A stretch of 64,000 nucleotides of DNA from Anopheles merus (Eukaryota > Arthropoda > Insecta > Diptera > Culicidae): contig NC_054082.1 of the NCBI RefSeq assembly GCF_017562075.2, positions 60,308,906 through 60,372,905 of the forward strand, written 5' to 3'. The notes beneath the pieces were generated by a model. It did no database searches. It saw nothing but the letters and a program-made list of their open reading frames with translations, and had not been told where the DNA came from. Below are positions 53,024 to 64,000 of the stretch, in pieces. The position numbers and the translations under genes are program-made. Position 1 is the first letter of the stretch, and the number at the start of each line of letters is the position of its first letter.

Positions 53024-55410
53024 TCTCAAATATATTTAAAGTTACACAACCAGAAGGAATTATTCAAGACGTACCGTTCCCCAATCAAAAACGAATAACA
53101 TTTTCAAAAAGCTCTTATAGCCCCAGCGATATAGAATCATTCATTAGGAAATTCCACGATGGCAAACAAAGCGCAATACACGCCCCAGAAAAATTGTTCA
53201 ATACCATCCAAAACGCTTGTAGAAAATATGCAGTAGCAACGCTTTCACATTTTGTTATCGCTCAAAACATTGTAGAAAATGTAGCAACAGACGAAGATCA
53301 ATACGCATTAATTCAGCGAGAGCATGATCGTGCGCACAGAGGAGCTCAAGAGATAGAAAATCAATTGAAAAGATCATATTACTTCCCAAGATTGATGCAA
53401 AAAATCGTAAATACGTTAATATGTGTAAAATCTGTACAAAACACAAATATGAAAGACGCCCTTACAACATAAAAATCTCTGCCAGACCAATAACAGAAGC
53501 TCCACTAGAAAGGGTACACATGGATATCTTTGGCATGGATAAAAACTATTTCCTGTCTTTTGTGTGTGCATTTACAAAACACTTACAGTTAATCAAGATA
53601 GAATCAAGAAATACCGTAGATATTCAAAGTGGTCTAGCACAGCGGTCGGCAAACAGGTGAATGCGGTTTATTATTATTGCGCTTAAATTATAACATTTTA
53701 ATGTTTTAGAAACATTTTAGATATTATTGTTGTTTTTCAGTAATTGTATCATCCAAGTACGGTTCAAAATTAATTTATCGAAAATTTATCGAAGTAAAAA
53801 TTGACTCAGTAATTTTAAAAATGCTTTATTATTTTATTATTTTTTATGGATAAGTAATGCCATGTCAGATCAATTGATAACTGATTCCTTATGAAAAAGC
53901 ACTTTGATAATTGTTGTACTCGTAAACAGCAACAGTATGGAATCGTCGTTCTCATTAAAATAACAGGGATTTTTAAATATTTGTTTTTGCTCTCAAATAC
54001 AATCGAAAATATTAAAAAGAATAAAACAAAATAAAAAATTATCGCGTGAAAATGTATGGAGCTGTTTCACAATATTTAAAATTTTGTATTGCATGTTTTG
54101 CGTTGGTGAAAGTCTAATGATCTCCCATCAAATGCAAGTCGCATGCAAAACTTTAAATAAATTATTGTAACCAGGCTTTAGTATATCACATCAATATATA
54201 ATACTGTCTGCGATTTCCTTCATTCCGAAAGTCTTATTGTCGAGTTGAAATAATGTTAAAATTACATTACGGTTGCATTAATAAATTGACAAATGCATAG
54301 GTTTATCATGGGACCATCTTCACCCGCTCTAACAAAACGTTAATTGCACTTTGAATAGTAGTATCCCATGAGACAACAGACAACCTCTATAAGTACTCTC
54401 ACCTTGACACCTCTATCAGTCGAATTCTAACCATGATGACCAAAAAAGTGAACCAACCAACGTAGAAGCGTGCGCGATCAACGAATGACGCCTCGTAGCG
54501 TCTTAAATGAACTGCGTACACAAGTCTGTCATCGCATAAGAACATGTCTGCGTTTTGGTCACCAACATCTTGGTACTATTAGGCAACCATCAAAGCATCG
54601 CAAGAGAGCCCAGGTTCATTTTTGAGGTTCCAAAAGAAGCTAAAAATGAAGACAGAGGTACGTGGCTACATTACTGAGTTATCTGGGCCGGGAGATCGAT
54701 CCGTCATTCCATAGTACTTTAATTAAAGTTGAAAGTTTACGATGGTATAAAATGTTATTCTAAAAGATATTCAGTAATTTGTATACGAATAGTTTCTTCC
54801 CATCTTTCAAAATCAGTCAAAACCTTTCGCGGGCCGGATTGAATGTTGCGGCGGGCCGCATTTGGCCCGCGGGCTGACTTTGCCGACTGCTGGTCTAGCA
54901 CAATACATTTCGACCTTTGGAACTCCCAAGAAACTCATATGCGACCATGAATGTTCTTTTAGAAGCTTACAATTACAATGATATTTGGAACAATTGAGAA
55001 TAGAATTAGAATTCGCGTCATGTTTTGAGTGACATGACCCACAGCACAATCATCGAGGTTTTTAATACTAACAAACACAAATTCCCTGAGCTAAGAACAG
55101 TAGAAATGCCTTAAATCGCTGTATCCTTGTACAATAATAGTGTACATTCATCTACTGGATACAAACCCAATGAAATCTATTCAACCAATTATATGAAATG
55201 GATCGTAGAAAGGTTGTTGAAATTTCTCAGACATTTTCAGTAAAGTAAAAAGCAATCTGAAAAGAACGAAACAGAGAATGGAAAAGAGTAACGAAACTAA
55301 AGAAAACCCCCCCACAATGCAAGAGGGTGAAGAGATATACATAAAAAAAGGAGTTCGAAAAAAATTAGACCAAAGATTCCATGCCCAACCGACATTGTCA
55401 CGTTGCAATC
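53024..55410 (+). pseudogene. G4 integrase, split by a hAT element
   Basis: 53194-53472 carries the zinc-binding region (HDRAHRGAQEIENQLKRSYY, then C-x2-C in the next frame, CKICTKHKYERRPYN). 53500-53639 carries the first catalytic Asp (ERVHMDIFGMDKNYFLSFVC). After the hAT insertion, 54892 onward reads STFGTPKKLICDHECSF (second Asp) and LRIELEFAS, followed by a stretch with several stops and frame changes. The end near 55400 is not defined. No env-like ORF follows. Decayed. Confidence 0.8.
53640..54891. mobile_element. hAT-family non-autonomous element, 1252 bp
   Basis: Terminal repeats CAGCGGTCGGCAAA and TTTGCCGACTGCTG (one mismatch) and an 8-bp target duplication GTCTAGCA (53632-53639 and 54892-54899). 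The right subterminal part is GC-rich with 'gcgggccg' repeats, as in many hAT elements. No transposase frame was seen. Removal with one duplication rejoins the integrase reading frame. Confidence 0.92.
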
Positions 55411-56306
55411 GGTTTTTTTTTGTATTGAAAAAGTGTTCTCTATAGTGCGGTCAAATCGTTCTCGATAGCAGAACTATAGAGAAGGTTTTTCCAACCGTGT
55501 GACAGTGTGTATCATACATTTGGTTTCTGTATGCTACTTCCCTTCTCAATTTCTTTCATTCTCTCCATTCTCCCTACAAATCTCTTTCTCTTATTTGTCG
55601 ATTCCGCACATGCCTACGCTCTTTATTTTACCTTCTTACTCGTACATACAAATTTACATACTCACACAATTCACACTGCCGAAAACTGGTGCGGAATACA
55701 CACGTACCCGTCTTGCCTGCCTTCTCTCCTCGTTCTTCCTTTCATCCAGCGTTGTCTTCGTCGAATGGTGTGCACGCGTTAAAAATTCTTCCTGCTTGCC
55801 TCCCTCTCGCTGCTCCCACATGCTGTGCTAGCGCGCTGGATGATCGTCCCTACCTGCCTGCTGCTTCTCCTCTACCAGGCGGTAGCACGTTGGAGGATCG
55901 TTCCTGCCTTTCCTCTCCTGTTCTGTTGTTTTCGGCACTCCTAAGGATAGAGGGTAATATTAACTATGTTTTGCCAACAGCTGTTCCATTTAACGCGAAG
56001 CGCAATACTTACCAACCAATTGAATATTGTTTCTATCGTGGTCCGTGCTCACTTCCGTTCGTGCGTGTGTTACGATTTCTATAGAAAACGAATATGATTT
56101 GATATCACAATTATTAATACCATTTAGTTTGATAAAGATTGATGTAACCCTTTATTAAAAGCTGTACTTACCAAATAGTTTTTCCGTAGTGATTTCACGA
56201 GAGAAAAAACGAGCACGCACCGACGCGTCCTTCTGCTTGCAAACTTGATTTAACACTACCACTTTTTCATGAGAACGCGAAGCAGCGCCTTCCTCGTGTG
56301 GATATA
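55411..56306. other. No gene recognised
   Basis: Contains pyrimidine-rich plus-strand sequence (55540-55950) with overlapping Ser/Leu/Phe/Cys-rich open frames that look like composition artefacts. TGTGACAGTGTG at 55499 could be an LTR start of the BEL element downstream, but there is no second copy to test it. Confidence 0.35.
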
Positions 56307-56653
56307 CAGGTATTCCTCGATATACGCCATACTCGATATACGCGATTTCGCTATACGCTATTTTCTAAATTTGACAGTTCTTTGAACAAATTGTACTAAT
56401 TTCACACATAAAATGTCAAATACAAAATAAATTCCCTTTTGGTCGAATATTGAAAACTATTTCTAAAGGTATAAAATTGTAGTCTTCAGTTGAAATCAGA
56501 TCAAATAACTAATTTAGTGGCTAAAACCTACCACTTCAAGCAAAATTATAAGAAATTAGCTATAATTTGACTGAAAACCTCGAAATTCGACTCACGCTAA
56601 TATTCGAGACACGCTATCGCTCCGCGTTAATAGCGTATATCGGGGAGTGCCTG
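56307..56653 (+). mobile_element. Pogo-like MITE, copy 3, diverged
   Basis: CAGGTATTCCTCGATATACG to GTATATCGGGGAGTGCCTG, flanked by TA on both sides. The shared internal segment TTTGACAGTTCTTTGA(A/G)CAA links it to the copies at 16354 and 37167, but most of the terminal sequence differs, so it is a related subfamily. Confidence 0.8.
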
Positions 56654-57300
56654 TACATTGATACAAAGAGGAGAACGCTTGCGTGAACGATTGGTGTAGC
56701 AAGCGAAATTGGACAAGTCCCAGAAAAGCGAGACGCAAGAGTTTCTCTCAAACGATGGAAAGGGATGAGCTAAATGAAACATGCGAATCGTTGATGCGAG
56801 AAGAGCGAGTCAGAATGAAAATTTTTCTGAATGTTAGAATGAGAAAAATGATAGATACACATAAAAATCGAACGATAATGCCGGTTGGGTGCAACAACTT
56901 GCCTTAAGAATAACGACAAAAGCATCAAAATAGGTAGAAACGTTAAAAGAAGCAAAAATAAACTAAGAAAAACACGAAAGTAACAAAATGCGGAGCTTGA
57001 AAAAAACAGATGAATGCGTTTTATAAGAAGGGGTATTGCGTCTAGAAATAAACAGGGTTTAGCGAATTTTATAATTAGAAAGGATAAGCTAAGACAATTT
57101 TCATATTTTATAAATCATAAGTTGTTGTCACATAGCGAACGACCTGTATTAAACCAGGAGGGTTAACGGACACGAAGCGCAATCCGATTAGGACACGAAG
57201 TGACGTAGGAAAAGCTATAAAAAGAGCGCAGCAAACTAAAATAAATCGTTTCAGCAAGAAATTATTCCGCGTTGGTTTCATTTTCCTACATTCCAAAAAA
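56654..57300 (+). promoter_or_regulatory. Probable end of the BEL/Pao 5' LTR (TATA box, poly(A) signal, primer site)
   Basis: GCTATAAAAAGAGC (57212-57225), AAATAAATCG (57238-57247) and CCTACA (about 57285-57290), followed by TTTTGGTCTGAC, resemble the U3 promoter, R poly(A) signal, LTR end and primer-binding site of BEL/Pao elements. The LTR start is unknown; TGTCACATAGCG at 57127 is one candidate. Upstream (56680-56910) a Lys/Arg-rich open frame has no recognised domain. Confidence 0.45.
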
Positions 57301-57420
57301 TTTTGGTCTGACTTAAGTTGTCTAACGATTAAACGTATCGTATTTCGTTTCGCGGATCGAAAACAAGTAAATCGCGCGTTCGATTAAAAAGTGCCCGTGC
57401 CCGGTTAAGTGAAGAGTGCA

Positions 57421-58090
57421 ATGGAGCAGCAGTCAGCGCGTTGTATGCCGAGGGGGGAACCAGCTACCCCATGGGCGTATCAGCAGATGGAGCGCGAGAA
57501 CGTTCCCAGCGACCTCAGCGGAGCGTCCACCCCGAGACCATTGCGCGCGGCTGCATTCCCGTCGGAAGTAACCAACGCAGGAGCCACTACCTCCTATGAG
57601 TGCGTTGAAAGTAAGCCGGCAAAAATGCATCGGCACGAGCTCATCCCGTCGGAAGAGAACACCCAGAGGCGCATTCTCGAAGCAGGAAGTAAGACCCCTC
57701 ATACACTGGTGCGGAGTAAGGCGGGTGAGTTGAAAGGGTACGGCACGGAGAGCACGATACGAGATAATGAAGAGACGTGGTCAGCGTCGGAAGGGGATAT
57801 GGAACGCGTCGAAGACGCTGCGATAGTAGGGGACAGACGACGCGTCGTGCGCGCCGCATCAGAAGGTGATATCGAACGCGTCGGGCGCGTCACGACGTCA
57901 TGTGAAGAACGGCGTAGGAGACACCTTATTCTCGAACACGAGATGCGATTGCTCGACATTGAAGACGATCTACGAGTGTAACACACGCACACTAAAGCAC
58001 TCCGCAACACAACATGGCCATGCGACGTATGAGGCACCCGTACAGCAACAAGGATACGCGACACAATCGAAGTACGTTGCACCGTACTGA
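57421..58090 (+). pseudogene. BEL/Pao element B2: N-terminal Gag region
   Basis: ATG at 57421 (MEQQSARCMPRGEPATPWAY). About 185 codons of charged sequence with a repeated block (SEGDMERVEDAAIVGDRRRV, then SEGDIERVGRVTTSCEERRR) end in LEHEMRLLDIEDDLRV and a stop at 57979-57981. The continuation is in the next frame (57866-58090: QHGHATYEAPVQQQGYATQS) and stops at TGA 58088. Both ends join the main Gag-Pol frame at 58094. BEL Gag N-termini usually contain such a coiled, charged part; here one frameshift and one stop break it. Confidence 0.65.
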
Positions 58091-60256
58091 CGAGTGAAAC
58101 AATTGGATTACGCGGCACAACCGGACTACGCGGTGCAGTCTAGACTCCGGAAACAGGAAGGATATGCAACCCATCCAGAAAACGCACTGCACTACGAGCA
58201 TACGGCGCGCCATGCACACACTCCACACACGGGTTACGTTCGTACGACACACGGGGCACAGCGCAAAACACACGTTTCACACGAGGGCTACGGCCACACA
58301 ATGCACGGTACACAGTACAACACTCGGCCACTAATACACAGCACTACTCTGAGCCAAAGTCAGATAGCGGCCCGCCAGCCGGTACCGAAGGACTTACCAA
58401 TATTCTCCGGAGTTGTGGATGACTGGCTAGTCTTTATAACGGCCTATGACCGCACAACAGCCTCTTGTGGTTACACGGACGATGAAAATGTTACTCGTCT
58501 GCTACACGCACTAAAAGGTCCTGCACTCGACGCAGTAGGGCATCTGTTGTCCTTCCCAGACGGGTTGAATGAGGCGATTGAGACGCTACGTTCACTTTAC
58601 GGTAGGCCTGATTTGATCGTAGAATCCATGATCCGCAAGATCAGAGGAATGGCGGCTCCCAAGATCGAGGACCTCTCCACTGTAGTGCAGTTCGGTTTCG
58701 CGGTGAAGCGTTTGGTTGAGGCGGTAAATGCGTCCGGGTTATTGGCCTATATGTATGACGTGACCTTGCTGAAGGAGATGGTAAGGAAGCTGCCCCCCGT
58801 CTTATGTATCGACTGGGCACGAACAAGAAAAACGATGCAGGAGGTGACGATGATTGAATTCGGAACTTGGATTAGTGAGTTAGCCAGTGATCTATGTGAT
58901 GTCATCGATATGACGCCATCCCCGGAAGTGCAAAACGTAGCGCGGCGACAGCCGGAAACAGCACTAAACCAACATCGGTACCAGCAGCAGCTTCAGCCCC
59001 GTCGTAGTCACCCCCAGCGGTTCCAGCCAGCGAGACCCGACCAACAGCGACCGTACGGTACAGGCCGGGTTCACCCTACCTACTGCAACGCGACGGTTCT
59101 ACAAGAGGAAAGTGATGGTGTTTTTGACACGATGAGTCAAATACGAGTGCCGACGACAGCTTGTGCAGTATGTGGTAAGAGCTGCGGATCCTTAGACCAG
59201 TGCGCGAAATTCCTCAACACCACTGTGGCTGCAAGAAGAGCCTTCGTAAATGAACGAAGAATGTGCAGGAAGTGTCTTGGTTATCATGGAGGCAGATGCA
59301 GAGCAGCACCGTGTGGCGTTAACGGCTGTAGCGTACAACACCACGAGCTACTCCACGCAAATGATGAACTTCCAGCTAGCACAATCTCGCGGGATTCCTC
59401 AGGTAACAATTCGGGGACCGGGACGGGAAACGTTTTCGCACATACAGGAGCAAACGATGGTGCTTTGCTGAAGTACGCGCCCATATCTCTCCACGGACCT
59501 GCTGGGCGCGTAGACACGTACGCGTTCCTCGACGACGGCTCTACATCAACTTTCATGGACCATGGGTTATTAGCAGAGCTGGGTTTATCCGGAACCCCAC
59601 ACCCTCTGTGCCTGCAATGGACTGGAGACATAAGAAGAGAAGAGAACGAGTCAGTAAAGCTGTCGGTATGCGTATCCGCTCCCCACGAGACATCTACCGT
59701 GCACGAAATCTCGGAAGTGCACACCGTGAAAGAGCTAACGCTTCCAAAACAAACGATGCACATGACTCGTCTGGCTGCAAACTACGCTCACCTGAGAGGT
59801 CTACCGGTGGACTCTTATGAAGAGGCCATGCCACGAGTTTTAATTGGCGTGGACAATTGCAGATTGAGCCAGCCACTGAAGAGCGTAGAGGGTAAATGCG
59901 ACGAGCCGGTCGCCTCGAAGACACGCTTGGGTTGGGTCGTTTATGGCCCTTGCACCAACGTAAGATTCACTCCCGAGTCACAACGTAGCCTTCTTCACGT
60001 ATGTTCTTGCGATGGCTCGCCTGATGATCGACTCACAGCTGCGGTGAAGGAGTATTTTAAACTCGAATCGATCGGCATCAGCACATCGACCAACAGCCCA
60101 CAATCTAAAGACAACGAGCGCGTTTTGGCCATATTGGAACGAGAAACAAAGCTAATAGACGGACGCTACGAAACGGAACTCATATGGCGCCGTGACGATC
60201 CAGATCTACCTTGTAACAAGCAAACGGTACGTATGCCTAAAACAAAAAATGAGTAA
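58091..60256 (+). pseudogene. BEL/Pao B2: Gag, zinc knuckles and protease
   Basis: 720 codons open. The His/Tyr-rich repeated start (GYATHPENALHYEH) leads to the DUF1759-type Gag domain: LPIFSGVVDDWLVFITAYDR, LLHALKGPALDAVGHLLSFP, ETLRSLYGRPDLIVESMIRK. Cys/His-rich region: CAVCGKSCGSLDQCAKF, CRKCLGYHGGRCRAAPC, CSVQHHELLH. Protease of the DUF1758 type: YAFLDDGSTSTFMDHGL, LPKQTMHMTRLAANYAHLRG, RVLIGVDNCRLSQPLKSVEG and TRLGWVVYGP. Ends at 60256 with a frame change into RT. This order is diagnostic of BEL/Pao. Confidence 0.9.
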
Positions 60257-61245
60257 AGATCCTGTTCTATCCAAAGCCAGCCAGGAGAAGATGCAAGAAT
60301 ACTTAGCTAAATGTTATATCAGGAAGCTTGCAGACATCACCTCGATTGTACGGCAGAAGAACGATTGGTACCTTCCAATCTTTCCGGTAACCAATCCGAA
60401 CAATCGGAACTTGAATTCCAGACTTCTTCCTGGACCTGACATGCTTGCTGGACTTGTGTCAGTGCTGATGAAGTTCAGAGAGAACCGTGTGGCGATTGTC
60501 GGCGACATACGCGAAATGTTCTACCAGGTGGCCATCAAGGAAACGGATCAACGAAGCCAAATGATCCTGTGGGACGGCGAAGACCCCGATGCCGGACCGG
60601 CAATTTACGTTGTGACCGTGATGACGTTCGGAGCAGCGTGTTCACCTAGCAGTGCACAATACGTAAAAAACGTGAACGCAGGACGATTTGCAACAGAATA
60701 CCCCAGGGCAGTCGAGTGCATAGTACATGAACACTACGTCGATGATATGCTAGCCAGCGTCGAGACGGAAGAGGAAGCTAAAGATATGGCCGACGCGGTC
60801 CGTTACATCCACGCGTGCGGTGGTTTCGAAATCAGAAACTGGGTTTCGAACTCTCGGGCCGTCATGCAACACCTGCAAGAGGATACAAAGGGGAAAGATA
60901 TTAGTGCGAACTATGGTCTATCCGCCGAAAAGGTGTTGGGAATGTGGTGGAACACATCATCGGACACGTTCACATTCCGCTTATCCACGAGGCATGATCA
61001 AGAGCTTTTATCTGGGCAGGAAGTTTGGCGCGGAGGCACCGGTTGGGACCAAGAGTTGAGCAACCAGACGGCAGGGAAATGGACGGAGTGGTTACACGTG
61101 CTTCCCGTTGTCGAACAGGTGACTATACCCCGATGCTATCGATGTATATCCTCCACAGATGCCAACGTTGAGCTGCACGTCTTTTGTGATGCGAGTGAGA
61201 AGGGTATGACTGCAGTTGCTTACTTCCGTTTCAAGGAAGGAACCC
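60192..61245 (+). pseudogene. BEL/Pao B2: reverse transcriptase
   Basis: Frame +1 relative to the protease frame, overlapping at 60192-60256. Blocks: SKASQEKMQEYLAKCYIRKL, WYLPIFPVTNPN, LNSRLLPGPDMLAGLVSVLM, VAIVGDIREMFYQVAIKETD, TFGAACSPSSAQYVKN, HEHYVDDMLASVETEEEAKD (catalytic pair intact), VLGMWWNTSSDTF. The usual K-x-R-x-V-W-D-A block between WYLP and LN is missing, so about 20 residues are deleted. The RNase H begins at VELHVFCDASEKGMTAVAYF and is cut at about 61245 by the insert described next; it resumes at 63660. Confidence 0.88.
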
Positions 61246-61655
61246 AAGGAACATTTCTTACGCTTTTTAGACTAAAACATGTCGTATCAAAGTTTTATCA
61301 TGATTGGCCTAAGAAATAAATGTCGTAATACACAATTTTTACTTGCTAAGCAGTCTTTGAAATAGGAGCATCTTTAAAACATTTTAAAACACCTACAAAA
61401 CCACCTATTAAAACCAAAATTGTTGTTTTTTTTGGTGATTTTAATCGCACTATAGATGTGCTGTAAAGAGCTTTTAAAAACCGTTGATTTAAGATCTATT
61501 TAAAACTCAAAGCAATAAGACCATCCTGTCTAATATTACGCTCGTTAAAACTATAATCTCTTAATACTGACACGTCAGGATTATAAAAAGAATGTTGGAA
61601 AAATAGTTGCTAGTTGTCATATTTTTGTACCAACAAAAGTAGCTATCATGTCTGA

Positions 61656-62199
61656 CAAATTGAGCAGAATAAAATCCTATAAGAATAGTGGAAACATTAC
61701 GAGCAGTAAATCAGCCTTTTCAAAATGCAGTTGAACCAACAAACATCAAACCAACGCCTCGAGAATCCACACAATCTCTACAATTGGGACAACAAATGTT
61801 TTTCCCAGCTGTAAATGATGAAATTCATCGCCCAAGTGTAACTCCCGTTCAAAACTCTATTAATGATGATGAACAACTGTACAACGATCTTCAAAGCTGT
61901 TCCGTGGGTTTCAACATAAGAAAAAAGCCCTGAAGTCGCTTATGGGTTTACTTGACAAAAGGATAGCGGGAGTTTTTCCGAAGGATCCACGGACTTTTCT
62001 AAAAACTGACCGAAATGTAGAAATAGACACGATAGGTGATGGTAAATATTGGCATAATGGAGTTGGAGCGTGCCTTGGGCAGGCGTTCCCAGCAATTCAT
62101 CAGCTGGACAGTACATCGCTAAATATAAACATTGATGGACTCCCATTTTTTAAGAGCTTGAAAGACGAATTCTGGCCTATTTTGGACATTTTTGTTTAA
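61656..62199 (+). pseudogene. tnp2-like transposase N-terminal half, copy T4, apparently without the second intron
   Basis: ATG 61656 gives MSDKLSRIKSYKNSGNITSS, comparable with MADENYARNMKKSG of T2. After frame changes, 61680-61932 gives a Gln/Pro-rich stretch. 61942-62199 gives GVFPKDPRTFLKTDRNVEID, GDGKYWHNGVGACLGQAFPA and LNINIDGLPFFKSLKDEFWP. The last two blocks, which are in separate exons in T1, T2 and T5, are contiguous here. The frame ends at 62199 with no downstream core, so the rest is deleted. Confidence 0.7.
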
Positions 62200-63650
62200 T
62201 TGCAACACTGAATTTCCAATCCTTTCGGGAGCACTACAACGACAGACGCTTTTGTTTATAAGTTTGACAATTGACACGATGAAGCTTCCTAAGACACAAT
62301 AGCTTGCACCAGTGCTGCCATACAGGTTAACATGTTTCACATGTCATCGCGTACAGTGCTGTACAGTCATTTATGCTTAACAAAGCACATTAATAGGTAA
62401 ACTAAGAGTTATAAGTCTAAACATTGTTTGTTGCCATACATGTTAAATCAAAATGTGCGTGAAAGAGTCGTAAATCAAGATATAAGCGTCTTAATGAAAT
62501 GGAAACCATTTTTATTAATGAAATTGACATTTGTTGGTACATAAATGTGTATGCCATATTGAATTTCTGTGTATGCATGTGTTTGATTTCATGCTTATAA
62601 TTTAAATATTTAATAATACATGACCTTTTTTAACTTGTTATTACTTTGTAATATGCTACAATATGGGATTAAAGTCAAAGTTTTTTTTTATTATTTGAAA
62701 ATAGCAGAACACTCGGCAGTTATTTTTAATTAATTTTTTTATAACAATAATCTTTATTTATTAAGTTTATTATTCTGTAGGCGCTTCGTCAAAATTCAAG
62801 GTACAATGTGATATTTCATCAGTAAAAATTTCTTGGCATTTAAATTTGCCCTGCGGCAATGTTATATTGCTTAAAATAAAAATATAACTTTTTCATTTGT
62901 TGACTATCACGATTCACAGGCAGATAATGTTATGGTTGTATTTTTATTGCCACTGAAATCTTTCAAGAATAACAATTTCACAGTGGTACGGTTTTTGATT
63001 TTTATCCCATGATTTCATTTTTTATGAGTTTGTAAGACTTTCTAAAGACCATCGAAGCTTGTTAAAATATGATTATCTCAGTCGTAACATGTACTTGGAG
63101 ATTGAATTAAATTTTCAAGGTACAAGATCTTAAAGTCTAGAGAAGGTTGCAACGAATAGTTTTAATAGAGTTCTGTAGATGGGCCCTTGCAGGCTGAAAA
63201 GAGCTTTATTATGGTTTTATGAGGGCTGTTAATTATTATTAACGACCGATTCGATCGCAAGGTGTTGTTCCCAGTATTTATCGATAGAGGGCGACACGGC
63301 CCGCGTTTAGTGTGGTCAACGTTCAACGCTGATCGGGCCCGAGTATTCCCGAACGCTTACGATCGGAGCTGCAGGAGAGAACAAAGTTCATTATTTCTCC
63401 TAACCCCGAGACAAGCGACGGATTTTTAGCTTCGCAAATAAAAATATCGATGCTTAAAAAACGCTTGATTTGATAAAAACAATTTACTTGGGCTGAAAGA
63501 AAGAATCCTGTTGCAGTTCGCAAGAGGTTTATTATGGTTTTATGAGGACATAGAAGAAAAACACCTATTAACTGAATACTTAATGCCATGATGATAACAA
63601 CATTGTTAGAACTATGATAAAACTTAAAATGTTACTTGGGAAGGGATATG
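62200..63650. other. Remainder of the T4 insert, no gene recognised
   Basis: AT-rich. A GC-richer block at 63235-63370 (GATTCGATCGCAAGGTG, GGGCGACACGGCCCGCG) differs in composition from its surroundings and may be a further small insert. Confidence 0.35.
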
Positions 63651-63655
63651 CATAT

Positions 63656-64000
63656 CAAATGCGCTCTGGTAGGATCGAAAACGCGCGTGGCGCCGCTTAA
63701 ATTTTTATCCATCCCCAGACTGGAGCTGCAGGCCGCGGTCATCGGTGCAAGGCTAGCGAAAACCATATCGCAAAATCATCGACTGTCGATCGGACGAACC
63801 ATCTTCTGGACCGACTCTAAGAACGTCCTGAGTTGGCTTAACTCAGACCACAGGCGCTATAACCAATTTGTAGCATTCCGTACAGGAGAGCTGCTAGAAG
63901 GAACCAATTTGGATCAATGGCGATGGGTCCCAACCAAGTTGAACGTAGCAGACGAGGGCACAAAATGGAGCAAACGACTAGACCTGTCAGCTCAAGGGCG
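63656..64000 (+). pseudogene. BEL/Pao B2: rest of RNase H, running off the window
   Basis: Encodes LKFLSIPRLELQAAVIGARL (Glu block), RTIFWTDSKNVLSWLNSDHR (Asp block) and RWVPTKLNVADEGTKWSK (last Asp), the BEL-type RNase H. Open to the window end. Integrase and the 3' LTR would lie beyond 64000. Confidence 0.9.

Larger units (their letters stand above)
61246..63655. mobile_element. Deleted copy of the two-gene transposon (T4), inserted in BEL RNase H
   Basis: The BEL RNase H frame breaks after FRFKEGTQG and resumes with CALVGSKTRVAPLKFLSIPR. Between lies about 2.4 kb with a transposase relic (61656-62199) and otherwise unassigned AT-rich sequence. AAGG flanks both sides as a possible duplication. 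Near both ends is an AGTTTTATCAT/ATGATAAAACT inverse pair (61288, 63614). No DUF4806 frame was seen. A 21-bp repeat (TTTATTATGGTTTTATGAGG) occurs at 63205 and 63527. Confidence 0.5.

Noticed and set aside
55499..56084. Overlapping Cys/Ser/Leu-rich frames as a small secreted protein gene
   Set aside because: Pyrimidine-rich composition gives three open frames at once; no consistent signal peptide or splice structure.

Overview
The window is eukaryotic and almost entirely transposon-derived. The element families (Ty3/gypsy and BEL/Pao LTR retrotransposons, RNase H-bearing non-LTR elements, mariner/IS630, pogo-like and hAT elements, miniature inverted-repeat elements, spliced transposase genes) suggest a dipteran insect, most likely a mosquito. 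That assignment is inference from element content only. I recognise no host gene, tRNA, rRNA or CRISPR array. The nesting suggests a heterochromatic or transposon-cluster locus.

Layout. 1-1023: end of a plus-strand gypsy integrase and a mariner end. 1.2-7.7 kb: a minus-strand non-LTR retrotransposon (RNase H) split by a complete 5.0 kb gypsy element (1665-6711, TSD TTTTT) and by a mariner relic (6802-7448, TSD TA). 7.7-9.35 kb: two 667-bp MITEs in inverted orientation. 9.65-10.4 kb: 5' exons of a transposase gene, cut by a BEL/Pao 3' end (10405-11.99 kb). 12.26-14.12 kb: 3' end of a non-LTR element abutting an IS630/Tc1-type transposase (14126-15226). 16.7-17.8 kb: minus-strand DUF4806-like gene. 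17844-25477: an mdg3-like gypsy element whose 5' LTR holds a tandem LTR-int-LTR-int-LTR miniature element (22908-25289). 26596-33043: a nearly intact gypsy element whose 5' LTR holds a 1255-bp DNA transposon. 33.9-40.4 kb: a transposase gene and a DUF4806-like gene arranged tail to tail. 42.2-46.8 kb: the same two-gene layout in the opposite orientation, with the transposase half and part of a neighbouring gypsy gag duplicated in tandem (2987 bp). 50.2-55.4 kb: gypsy pro-pol with a hAT element inside integrase. 57.2-64 kb: a BEL/Pao element whose pol is interrupted by another transposase relic (61.25-63.65 kb).

The most interesting content is a family of DNA transposons present at four or five places. 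Each transposase copy shares spliced exons and motifs (P-K-D-x-R-T-x-L, N-I-D-G-L-P, F-W-P-I) and a tnp2-like core. At two loci it lies tail to tail with a gene for a DUF4806-like protein, and a third pair seems to have been split by nested insertions. This recalls the two-protein logic of plant En/Spm. All copies here carry stops, frameshifts or insertions. Several insertion sites were resolved to the base because the interrupted reading frame or LTR is restored when the insert and one target duplication are removed.
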